NCBI GenBank assembly: GCA_013407085.1
Contig: JACCGJ010024047.1
Span: 1 to 64,000 of the forward strand
Direction of reading: 5' to 3'
From: Atriophallophorus winterbourni
Taxonomy: Eukaryota > Platyhelminthes > Trematoda > Plagiorchiida > Microphallidae
Length of the DNA stretch: 64,000 bases
In this document: piece after piece, positions 10,701-18,999 of the stretch
How the letters are laid out: every line of letters begins with the position of its first letter
Numbering within the stretch: the stretch's first letter is position 1
Translations under genes and position numbers: made by a program
The notes under the pieces: model-generated
The model's input: only the letters and a program-made list of their open reading frames with translations
The model's database searches: none
Told to the model about the DNA's origin: nothing

Positions 10701-12610
10701 AAAACGGAAACCGCTTGTGATGTGGAGGTAATTGGTATTGAACATTGCAAACCATTTATCGTGTATCAACACACGGAACTCGAATGGGAAAATGTTTTTA
10801 ATTTTGTGTGTGTGAACAGCGCAGTTTTTCGTAAGAACTAAATTAAACACTAGCTTCCAATACTAACTTGTTTAGCACATCTCCACTGCTTGACGACTCA
10901 GTTAACCTAAACTCAATGTGTCCACATGTTGACGGCAAACAAGCAGTAAATGGTTGTGTTGTGTAAGTGAACGGGAGAAGTGAGCAACAACATGCATTGC
11001 TTCCTCACAATCGTCTTGAGTGATTAACCAGTGCTCCCTCTATAATTGTATATTTAATAAAACCGTTGGGAGGAAGCCGGTTGATGGATTACCTAAAAGC
11101 TCAATGATCAATCGGTTTTCATTTCGTTTTTAATTTGTTCCGATTAAAAACGATTTTGACACATTTCTGGTATTTTTCGTTAAATGTTAAATGAGATCAT
11201 AGTTTGAAAGACAAGCGAAAAATTTTAAATATATAATATTCATTTAAATTATTTAGATTTTTATCAGACATGTCAGATTCTCTCAGTTTTGTTTCGCGAT
11301 AATTCAAATTCAACAAACAAGATAAGTAGATATTGTAAGAATCCTCATATTTTATGAAAATGCTGATAACTACGCATGGCTCGTTTGCTAACGTGTACAG
11401 CCGAAATATTGGTGGCTGTTTGAAAGTAGCCAAGTGTGATTGCATGGAATGCGAGCAAAAGGATATATTCAATTTCTGCTATACTTTGCCTAGGTACACA
11501 CGAATGCCCACCACGTCCAACAACAACAACACCCGCTACAACGACAACAACAACACCCGCTACAACGACAACAACAACACCAGCTACAACGACAACAACA
11601 ACACCAGCTACAACAACAACAACCACACCCGCTTCAACGACAACAACAACACCCGCTACGACGGCAACAGCAGCGAAAGTTACGACGACAAAACTTGTCT
11701 CAAGTGAATCACCTACTAGTGCAGGTATGTCGCACGTTTTCACCGAAATCAACGGTCAATAAATAGATATAGATATAATAACGATCGTATATTACGTTAT
11801 TTATAAGTGCTTCCGGTCACTGGACATACTGTTAAAAACGTTATCTCAACGCGTTTCACACCTAAGCACATCGATTGCACCGTGAGTCATCCCTGAGCTC
11901 AAATTGTTCAACGCTAATCGCGTTCATCCGCAAATACCAAAGGCGACTGAGCAACGAACAAAACATACAGCTAACTTACTTTGTTAAATTAAGTAATCAG
12001 CACACTGACCTGAAATGTGTCTGTCCCGGTTATCAGTTATCAGTAGGAACAGATTTGTCAACCGGTACGATTTTTGCCCTTAACACACATGGCGATTTTG
12101 GCCGATTTAGACGAATTGCATAACGTTCGATTGCAGCTGACGTTTATCATCTTTCGAAGCATCCAAAGATGTTGTCACCTAAGCAGTTCTAATAAAATCC
12201 TTCCGAAATTCGAAATACTACGAGTGCGCAGTGGTCATCGTGTGTCTGTTTGGTGCTTACCAACGGAAAATGCTATTCCTTTTATCATCCGAAAGCTTGT
12301 GTGTAACACATTTTTAACGCACTTTACATATACAATGTATCTCAAACACTTTATAATTGATTTCGGAATAATAGCTCATTTTTATAAGCGAGGATATAAA
12401 GCGTAATTTAATTTCCGTCTTCTGAAAAATGTTTCTGCTGATTTGGTTATTATTGCTAATAACATATTAATAATATACTCAGAACATTTTGCATAGATAT
12501 ATGATTTATTTGTTCAACAAGATTTTTGCATTTCATATTCGAAAACAGCTGGAAACGTTCATATGAGTGGTCTATTGATGGCGTTCTTCTTCTTCGCAAT
12601 GAACAACTAA
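2629..12610 (+). CDS. Multi-exon gene: secreted double CUB-like, mucin-stalk, GPI-type surface protein
   Basis: Gene model assembled from exons at 2629-2689 (or to 2676), 4081-4147, 4770-4906, 5236-5401, 7806-7832, 8280-8416, 10184-10376, 11494-11724 and 12549-12610. From 4081 onward the phases run 0-1, 1-0, 0-1, 1-1, 1-0, 0-1, 1-1, 1-stop and sum to 1020 nt, a multiple of three, with no internal stop. Domain order: signal peptide, domain 1 (exons 2-4), domain 2 (exons 5-7), Thr/Pro-rich stalk (exon 8), hydrophobic tail (exon 9). The domains are called CUB-like from the four-Cys layout of domain 2 and its Asp-Tyr-Leu-Glu-Ile strand. This is inference, because no family search was possible. 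The expected product is an extracellular O-glycosylated protein tethered to the outer membrane. The exon 1-2 junction is unresolved. No full-length homologue is recognised by name. Confidence 0.72.
2690..4080 (+). other. Intron 1 region
   Basis: AT-rich intron sequence. It includes a copy of a dispersed repeat at about 3063-3130. The 112-codon open frame at 3482-3820 is unsupported. A small missing exon of phase 1 to 0 could lie here, but I could not single one out. Confidence 0.4.
3063..3130. repeat. Dispersed repeat R2
   Basis: The motif CAGCTTTTCGGATGACTAAG with a following CGATTCAGGAGGAATC recurs in diverged form at about 46978-47060, 55556-55640 and 59598-59650. It may mark the 5' region of a retroelement family. 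Confidence 0.45.
4081..4147 (+). CDS. Exon 2, start of domain 1
   Basis: The exon follows a long T-run acceptor (TTTTTTTTCAG) and ends CTAG|GTGATT. It reads FEPFTMLIEPTGVGYDIP then ISTL, with phase 0 in and phase 1 out. Its final G joins AT of exon 3 to give Asp. An alternative start at 3992 keeps the frame open and would add about 30 residues rich in basic and aromatic side chains. Confidence 0.65.
4770..4906 (+). CDS. Exon 3, domain 1 first half
   Basis: The exon is 137 nt, phase 1 to 0, bounded by CTTTCCAG and CAG|GTGATA. It encodes 46 residues running from DVDEVTLVAN to NFDVHHNQ and has no Cys. It has exactly the length and phases of exon 6, which argues that the two domains arose by tandem duplication. 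Confidence 0.75.
5236..5401 (+). CDS. Exon 4, domain 1 second half
   Basis: Phase 0 to 1, preceded by TTGTCAACAG and followed by T|GTAAAC. It begins MNGDVMIYDDARDRFYAT and continues through LSADRELCVIATRNDTSL. It has one Cys and one N-glycosylation sequon (NDT). The segment from GQTTMHL to SITSV aligns without gaps with exon 7: shared G, Ala, Glu, Cys, Thr, Thr and Leu over about 31 columns, plus Ser/Thr, Asp/Asn and Met/Ile pairs. Confidence 0.75.
5630..5870 (-). mobile_element. RTE-like retrotransposon C-terminal remnant
   Basis: On the minus strand the end of the open segment reads YESSEELADDHSLLRHCV, matching the terminal ORF2 motif of RTE-like elements seen at 20690 in this window (EELALDRLHLKHCVKR). 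A little upstream on the same strand is a degraded Trp-Leu-Gly-His-Val motif. Frameshifts separate the pieces, and it sits in an intron of the CUB-like gene in antisense orientation. Confidence 0.55.
7692..7729. repeat. (AT)n microsatellite
   Basis: Uninterrupted alternating A/T tract about 75 bases before the small exon at 7806. Confidence 0.95.
7806..7832 (+). CDS. Exon 5, 27-nt microexon linking the two domains
   Basis: TTTTTAG acceptor and G|GTAATT donor; 27 nt, phase 1 to 1. It codes for about nine residues (LTTDFDQAT) between the two domains. It can be skipped without a frame change, so it is a candidate for alternative splicing. Support comes from phase fit and splice signals rather than length. 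Confidence 0.5.
8280..8416 (+). CDS. Exon 6, domain 2 first half
   Basis: The exon is 137 nt, phase 1 to 0, bounded by TTTTTCAG and CGG|GTAAGC. It encodes DDCGNVFPASETRH, then a second Cys in HCSNYIFVQ, ending AVNVVSNR. Cys-Gly near the start and Cys-x-x-Tyr-Ile about 20 residues later resemble the first disulfide of CUB domains. Length and phases equal exon 3. Confidence 0.72.
8417..10183 (+). other. Intron 6
   Basis: AT-rich intron holding the R1 repeat pair at its 5' end. No further coding segment was recognised between about 9010 and the acceptor at 10183. Confidence 0.5.
8470..9010. repeat. Dispersed repeat R1, two head-to-tail copies
   Basis: Two successive copies share landmarks such as TTGTTTCAAG, GCATGTTGATC/GCATGCGGATG and GATCGTACAGT, and motifs resembling CAGCCTTACCCAACAG. 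Related copies occur near 13110, 34515 and 36600. It has no evident coding capacity and may be a short non-autonomous element. The open frame at 8689-9009 lies wholly within it. Confidence 0.6.
10184..10376 (+). CDS. Exon 7, domain 2 second half
   Basis: Acceptor TTTTCAAACAG, donor TTAG|GTGAGT; 193 nt, phase 0 to 1. It contains VYIHTDYPCASGTELTIDTA, the second Cys in GEYCTHF, a hydrophobic strand QLSILLML and then FDSWDYLEILL. The ending resembles the YDxLEI strand of CUB domains. The Cys of GEYC aligns with the only Cys of exon 4. Confidence 0.78.
11494..11724 (+). CDS. Exon 8, Thr-rich mucin-like stalk
   Basis: Acceptor TTTGCCTAG, donor CAG|GTATGT; 231 nt, phase 1 to 1. The protein begins THECPPRP, then has about five tandem Pro-Ala-(Thr)5-6 units, one with Ser, and ends KVTTTKLVSSESPTSA. 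Dense Thr with regular Pro is typical of an O-glycosylated mucin stalk. Other frames through the repeat are also open (Asn-rich sense, Val-rich antisense), but only this frame matches the phases of the flanking exons. Confidence 0.78.
11512..11672 (+). repeat. 24-bp coding minisatellite in the mucin exon
   Basis: Tandem units of CCCGCTACAACGACAACAAC plus ACA (about 24 bases) encode PA(T)6. Units differ at single bases (CCC/CCA; GCT ACA/GCT TCA). Exon-confined arrays of this kind often vary in copy number between individuals. Confidence 0.85.
12549..12610 (+). CDS. Exon 9, GPI-type C-terminus and stop
   Basis: An acceptor ending AAAACAG is followed in phase 1 by AGNVHMSGLLMAFFFFAMNN and TAA at 12608. 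Small residues at the exon junction (TSAAG) followed by about 12 hydrophobic residues at the extreme C-terminus fit a GPI-anchor signal: omega site near Ser-Ala-Ala, then a hydrophobic tail. A very short transmembrane anchor is the alternative. No AATAAA was found close downstream. Confidence 0.68.
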
Positions 12611-13800
12611 CATTGAGCGGACGAGCGAAAATTGTGGTGGAGAACATGAAATTACATGACAATTTAAAAATAGTTCTATCCATAAACTATTCAAAACAAT
12701 GTGTTTGAGTGAACATGTGAGAGTAAATTTTAGATTCTATAAATTATAGAATTAGTACGAACGCATTCTTGTTGAAATATATCACGGGACTGGAAATGTT
12801 ACCTTGAAATCGTTTCATCAGAGTGTCACTGCAAACATATTTTGCCAAAAACTAGTGAGTGAAGAGGATTAGAATGGATTACGTCAGAGCACGCAGTGTC
12901 AAATTGAATATATTGTCCTAATGTCAATTACATTGATTTTTGTTTAAAGTCAGATTTATTAATATTTAATATGTGAACAAAAGGCGGTTTGCACTCATCA
13001 TATAGCACAGTAGGATCAGCATTCGCAGGCGCTTGAAAACAGCGGAAAAATGGCAAACAAGATGCGTTTGTACGCCCCTGAGTTGTTTAAACCCAGTTAA
13101 CTTGAGTGTGGGCTAATGTGATTGAACAGGTTAGTCGAACCAAACTTATCCAACAGTGGCTTACAGTCAAAAGTAGACCGAAACACAAGACTAGTTTCGA
13201 GGATTTTGCTGCTCATCAGTTATGCGCATCCGAGAGCTGACATTCATTCATTCATTTGTGCGAAAGCTAATTATTTTCGGAATCGATAATCAATGCTTTT
13301 TGTAAGGGTCCGAGGGCACAAATCAACTGGTTTCAAATCCACTCATAGAGAACGACTCATTAAGGCCTAATAACAATCGTACAAACAGTAGAATGTAGCC
13401 CATGTTGTAAGATACAGGATTACAATTACGATTTTCTGTGGTTCGAATCCCACCTGAGGTGAAGGAAATGCGCAATGCTAAGGAGTTTAATTAAGCGCGA
13501 ATCTAGAAATAAGCTTTTCCATTTTGCATAGTCGGGATTGCTGCTGTGAATATTTCAGACATTGGTACTGATTAGTTTTCACAAACCTAAACGTCGTTAA
13601 CATGATTCAGGATTAACAATTCGATTATTCATCCACGTTTTTAGTTATAAAATGTTATGTATTGTCACGGACAGTGAAAAAATATTGATTAATATAAATA
13701 TATGTTCAAGTTGGTTAAATAAATCCTTAAAACGGGTGGTAGGCTGAAAATACTAATCATAGATATGTCCAGTTATTTCCTAAAAATATTTTATTAGGAT
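12611..13800. other. Intergenic, R1-like repeat and tRNA-like B box
   Basis: Between the end of the CUB-like gene and the next retroelement. It contains an R1-like segment (about 13000-13170, ending in a sequence like TTATCCAACAGTGGCTTACA) and a pol III B-box-like GGTTCGAATCC at 13440. No protein-coding gene was recognised. Confidence 0.4.
13440..13450 (+). promoter_or_regulatory. tRNA-type B box (possible SINE)
   Basis: GGTTCGAATCC matches the internal pol III B box exactly. The upstream sequence has only a loose A-box candidate (TAGCCCATGTTG, near 13396), and no cloverleaf could be folded by eye. A tRNA-derived SINE or a decayed tRNA is possible. Confidence 0.3.
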
Positions 13801-14870
13801 GATTTTACAACACCTGACGGTAAGGAGTTAAACATGAACGCGCACCGAATACAAGAACTGACGACAGTTCTGGTGAGAATGTGGAATATCCAATGCCAAT
13901 ATGCTAGTTATTGGTGTATGGTTTGACCGAAGGCAAAATATATGCCTGAGAAGACGCACCTTTGAGTTTATTGTTTCAAAAGTGAGGATGAATTTCGATC
14001 GAACCAATCTGCAAGACAGTGTATCCAAAATGAAGCTGCACTATTCGATCCTCGTAAGGGAGTTTGCGGAGACAGCCAACCATTTTGGTTGTTCTGTGAT
14101 AAATCATCTCAATCAACTTCATGTCATTTTTTAGCTATGGGGCCCATCTTGCTCTGAGGAGTGCATCACTAGGTATATATACGTATTTTTGAGCAAGCGG
14201 TATATTTTCAGGGAAAAACGTTAATAAATGCACCGGAGCATACATAACATGAAGCTAGTTTTTTGTACACAGATTTGCATGTCACGCTTTTCTTAAGATT
14301 GCCACTAATACATATGACAAGGTCCTTTTCTTCTGTGGTCAATTCCAGTTTTTGCGATGCAAGGTTTCAAGAGAATGGGAAATCATTACATATTTGAAAC
14401 ATTTTGGACTTTCTGACGTTCAATAGAATCTTGTTACTGTCTGACGATCTGATCAATATATCCATATCGCTCGTAAGCGCAAACACTCCACGCTTTACGT
14501 GATTAGTATTCCAAGTTTTGCATCAGTCTTTGGGAGAATCATTTTGACTGTGAAAATTTCGAAAGGTCGTTAACGTATACTAAAAATATAATTGAAACAA
14601 GTAACGAACCTTGTGGGACACTGCTAGTGCCTTCAATCTCCCTAGACATCATACCATCAAAACCTACAGTTGCCTTGCGATCGAAAAGGTAGCTTCTCGG
14701 AAAAGTGAGATAGAACCTAATAATACAAGTCTATTTCAGCTTGCCCAGGCGTATAGAATGGTTCACGCGATCAAACAAAATTTTATATATTCCAATAACA
14801 CGCACGCACGCAACCATTCAATTCCTGCATGCAGTCATTGACTCTCTTCAGTAGGCTAGAATGAGAATTC
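13800..14870 (-). mobile_element. CR1-like non-LTR retrotransposon 3' part
   Basis: Read from 14870 down: a loop region (degraded GVPQGSLL near 14620), SVCALTSDMDILIRSSDSNK near 14470, LTTEEKDLVICISGNLKKS near 14340, and a terminal CRQFLYSVRVHV near 13850. This is the thumb and C-terminal order of CR1 reverse transcriptase. It is frameshifted throughout. Confidence 0.7.
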
Positions 14871-14929
14871 CAAAATCTAATCCCACTGAACCATGGTAAA
14901 TAATTCACTTGAATTCGCGGGGACACTGA

Positions 14930-15330
14930 ACGGAATATCTTATCTCCTACTTGTGGACTCACACATCAAACGGCCACAACAAATTGACAGACAATAAAAT
15001 AGCTTCAAATTACGTTTATCAGATTTAGTTATCCAAAGACCTTGATGACCGATAACGGAATCCAATGTACGTCCAATGAGTTAGACGCATTTTGCCGAAT
15101 GATGCACATCCGCACATCTCCATGTTACCCGCAATCAAACAGACAAGTGAAGAGGTTCCTGGACACTTTTAAGCGAGCAATGCTTCAAACAGCGGGGAAC
15201 AGAAAATAGAAGATGTTCTGCAAACATTCTTGATGTTCTACCGGATCACACACAATACTTACAAACACGGAGCAAAATCATTAGCGGAAGTCATAGTGAG
15301 GCAAACACCGAGAACAGAAAGTAGAGCATA
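14930..15330 (+). mobile_element. Ty3/gypsy integrase fragment
   Basis: The plus strand shows YLLLVDSHIKRPQQ (first Asp of the DDE core), then LMTDNGIQCTSNELDAFCRM (second Asp), SPCYPQSNRQVKRFLDTFKR and, after a frameshift, SLAEVIVRQTPRT. The third catalytic position, normally Glu in NGQ-x-ER, is Lys here (Gln-Val-Lys-Arg). So the copy is catalytically dead as well as frameshifted. Confidence 0.8.
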
Positions 15331-15489
15331 TTGAAATGAAAGCCATATTCATAAAACTTCATGGTGCAAAACACTGAAAATTTATGGTCGGACAAAGTTG
15401 CCCCGCCAAGGATTACCTTGGAAATGAGATCAAACGAACACCAGTCATCGTTAGCAAGATCACGCGTCACGTTTGTTACGAGATAATAG

Positions 15490-17060
15490 TTGGAATATCG
15501 TGAGCTGATTGACATGATTCCACTGCATAACCATTTGTCCGACTTTACTCACAAAAGAGGATCAGAGTTACTGACCGTTTTGAATTTAATCCTTAATTCC
15601 GAGACAACAGCAGTTGAAGGTGTTGACTACATTACCCCTCTCGGTCGAAGTGTGTTAGGTTTTCAATATGCATGCAGCGCAAGATGAGCATGTGAGTCCG
15701 CAAAGCTATTCAGAAGGATCGACTAGGTGAGTTTACGTGACGCGCTCGGGTTATTAAATTGCTGAGCGCTTGATTATCACAACACGGAAACACATTGCAC
15801 CGCAATCACAAGAAGACTTCAGTCAAACATATATCGAAATTCGCGATTTGTTAATGAACGAAGGTTGAGCGACTTTCGCTTTAAGCTTCGTAGTCGCACG
15901 AAGTAATGGATCGGGCAAAGTAAATGTGCGTGCTTTCAACACAGAAATACCAAGACTGATGCGTCTTGGCAAAAATTCCGCGGAATTCGCAACGAAGTAA
16001 ACACTCCTGTTAAAGAAGACAAGCACAATTACCATCGCTTCCTATCTTGGAATATGGATGGAAATCCTAAATTGCTTTATCGGATTGTCAATGTTCGATC
16101 GAGCGTAGAACCATTGGTGTTTCCTGTTCTTACTGACGATGGCTTAACAGTTTCATCAAAGAAAACAGCTGATGCATTCGCTCAATTTTATGCTAAAGTA
16201 TTTAGTCCGTTAGCGATTCGATCGACTGAAGAAATACCACAATTAACAGTGAAGCAACAGCTGACTGAGATCGAGATAAATCCAGTGATTATACTATCAA
16301 ATTTGTTTCGAATGATTCCTAGGAAATCCCCTGGAGCGGATGGGATCACTCCAAATATTCTAAAATCCTGTGAGCAGCAGCTGTGTAAACCTTCGTGTAA
16401 ATGACTAGACGCAAGCGGTTGACGAAGGACCTAACATCGTCGCTTGTTACCTGGACATGTCTAAAGCTTTTGACCGAGTTCATCACATTCCACTAATACA
16501 AAAGCTGAAGCAGACGTGTATCAGCGGACAGCTACTTATATGGCTTAGAAGTGACATCAGAGGACGCAAGGCAATCGTTTGAATCAACGGGTTAATATCA
16601 TGGGCTATTGGTGCCTCTAGTTTTGTACCGCACGTTTCAGTCCTCGGACCAGTACTTTACTTGGCTTGCATCAACGCCCTACCGGAGACGTTCGCATGCT
16701 AAGCGATTATTTGTGTTGATGACATCAAACTTTGGACACTGATAAAACATGTGCGGACTGTTAACAGCTGCAACGTGATCTAGATGCTCTGCACGAATGG
16801 TCGGTACATAATAATTTTCCATTCAATATCCAAAAATCCAAGGTGTTGCAAATCGGTAAACCATTTCATTACCAATATCTCTTTGGGCAGACGATTTTGA
16901 GCTAGACCGAATCGGAAAGTGATCTTGAATTCTGGGTATGCGGCAGAGGTAGTAGAAGGGCACCATTATAACGACTTCGAAACAGCGAAAACTTGTTGTC
17001 TGCCAAGTTGTGGTGTACCTCGACAAAAACCCCAAAGTTCAAAGAAATTCAAAATCAATT
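15490..17060 (+). mobile_element. CR1-like retrotransposon, endonuclease end to reverse transcriptase
   Basis: The segment starts in the endonuclease C-terminus (HNHLSDFTHKRGSELLTVLN near 15530, then a degraded Gly-x-Ser-Asp-His site). The intact frame at 16054-16404 carries the linker and the RT start (PRKSPGADGITPNILKSCEQ). Shifted frames follow: YLDMSKAFDRVHH near 16450, LGPVLYLACINALPE near 16640 and a degraded active-site segment ICVDDIKLW near 16710. A deletion after 16395 removes part of the fingers. Confidence 0.85.
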
Positions 17061-17360
17061 TGTTTGACTTGACCATTCCAAGTGCAAAACGTCAATAAAT
17101 AGTCCGAAGCATACTTAGCGTGCGGCTATCTCGGTTATACACAGATGAGTATTGCATGCTATTCTTACGACTTCCATTAATCGATGCGTCGAGTTCCTTT
17201 TCTTTTGTTGTCTATTACCTATTTGCCATCCAAGATTGTAGGAGAACAGGGAATGGTTGCCTGTTTGCAAAATTGTGCAGTTTCTTAATTTGAATGAAAG
17301 CCTGTTGCTGTCTGTCCATCTGTTCAATATATTCATATCGCTTTGTAAGCGAAAACAGAC
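17060..17360 (-). mobile_element. CR1-like RT fragment joined to a gypsy fragment
   Basis: The minus strand reads RLQSDMNILNRWTDSNRLSF then CTILQTGNHSLF, the post-active-site region of CR1 RT. It is homologous to the copy at 14330-14500. Just upstream, the same open frame carries gypsy RT sequence ([11 protein letters not shown]), so a recombination or insertion joint lies near 17350-17380. Confidence 0.6.
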
Positions 17361-18290
17361 CGCGCTTGACGCGAATGGAATACGAGGTATAACGTCATCC
17401 GGGGATCTGGTGGTATGCACGTACGATGTCCAGTTTGGAGAAACCTGAATTTTCGTAATGGCTTAATGAGAAACGGTGAATGTGCAGAATAGGTAGCGGT
17501 TGGATTGTGTAACACTATTTGATGCACGATAATCGCCGCAGGGTCTCAAATCGCCCGTTCTTCCTGGCGACCATATTTAACGGCGATGCCCACGGACTGG
17601 TTAACGGTATAATTATACCTAATGCAGCCATATGTTCAAATTTGCCATTTGCTGTTTCAAGTTTTTCCGGTGGCAGGCTTCGGGCTTTAGCGAAAACTGG
17701 ACGCCCTTCAGTGACGATGTAAAGGTGAACATCGTAAGTAGGTCGCTCCTTGTATGGTACTGATCGTGTTATGGTCAGAAAATCGGGCAAAATATCGCTG
17801 TAAGTGACACCGTTCGGGACAAAAATTTGCAGACCGGGTGAGGTGATGGAACATAGTTACCGAACACGTTGAGTGACATGGTATTGTCATGTAGCCGTCA
17901 GTGTCGAAGATCATCTACTAGACTATATTTTCTCGGGAAATCGATACATATGATAGTCTTCTGCACATCCGTGATCATGAAAACGAAGGGAAATTCACGT
18001 CTACGTCCGAGATTGAGTTTTAGAAGTTTCTGACCGTAAGTCTAGGTTTTCGAATCGTTAGCCGCTCGCACTGTGATGCTTGAACGACGGAGGTCGCGTT
18101 TATCGTAACTACGCGGTATAACGCCTACTACGGCGCCGGTGTCTACGAGAAAGTTGATTTCAGTAGATTCGTCATAGACGGTCGCGCTGGGTGGCAGGCA
18201 TTTTAGCCAAAATTGCTGTAGGACGGAATCATCCAACTTTGTGTTACCCACAGGAAAAACGCATGTTTCGTACAAGCTGTGGCGGAGTTC
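17360..18290 (-). mobile_element. Ty3/gypsy protease to reverse transcriptase fragment
   Basis: Read from 18275 down. A retropepsin site FLVDTGAVVGVIPRS lies near 18160. After a frameshift come IVTEGRPVFAKARSLPPEKL, then FEHMAALGIIIPLTSPWASP and LNMVARKNGRFETLRRL (17515-17790), and then [14 protein letters not shown] near 17420. This is the gypsy pol order of protease and RT fingers. Gag, RNase H and the LTRs were not found. Confidence 0.85.
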
Positions 18291-18559
18291 TGTCCCCGAA
18301 CTCTACCCCGGCACGCAATTGTTTTGAACTCGCTTCGTCAGAAGACACAGTGCGTTTAACAACAGTAACTTTCAGGGTATTGTAGGGGAATTTACTAGCA
18401 TCCGATCAATAACGTCTGAATTTTCTAAATGTGAACGGAACTGCTCTCACTGACAGGAGAATTGGCGAAGACGGGTGACTGTCGCTTTAAAACCAGTTTG
18501 CTCCGGGCAAATAGAGATCGTCAGCTACTGGCCATTTATCTATGGGGAGGAAAACCCTG

Positions 18560-18975
18560 AACTTAAACACTCACTGCCTTGTGAGTCACCCGATTGCGGG
18601 AAAGGCTTCGGGAGAAAACCCCGAGGAAAAATCCGGAGAGAAGTCGCGAAGTAGATAACTGGCGCACAGCGCGTTTATCTGCCAACTCTCTGCTGCCTTG
18701 TAGGTTGCACTTGGCTGTGCAATGGCTAGAGAGGTGTACTCGAACAAACACTGAGTGGTGCTGGGGACATCACTTGTACACTACCCCCAAGAAACTTCAT
18801 GGTGATGTCTCAATGGGCCTGCGACCGTCTACGGAGTTCGCAGGTGGAAACGAGACTGAATCACGATCTGGAACGATCTTGCCTCCGATCGACGTACGTG
18901 GGCTGGTGCGATCCGAGACATCAATGAAGACGGCTAATCCACCCGTAGAGCCAGCCGCACAAAAGTAAGTAAAGT
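18560..18975 (+). mobile_element. Non-LTR 5' associated sequence with a 124-codon open frame
   Basis: The open frame at 18594-18968 contains RPSTEFAGGNETESRSGTIL and GLVRSETSMKTANPPVEPAA. It sits directly upstream of the RTE-like endonuclease at 19120 in the same orientation, and G+C is higher than the surroundings. Most likely it is the 5' part of that element rather than a host gene. Confidence 0.45.
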
Positions 18976-18999
18976 AAGTAATATTACAGCACCAGCGAA

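Noticed and set aside
11345..11752. Minus-strand Val-rich 135-codon ORF, and a plus-strand Asn-rich ORF
   Set aside because: Both are shadows of the CAA/ACA-type minisatellite. Only the Thr frame matches the splice phases of neighbouring exons.
18594..18968. Host gene encoding a 124-residue protein
   Set aside because: It lies just upstream of an RTE-like endonuclease in the same orientation, with matching higher G+C, so it is more likely part of that element.
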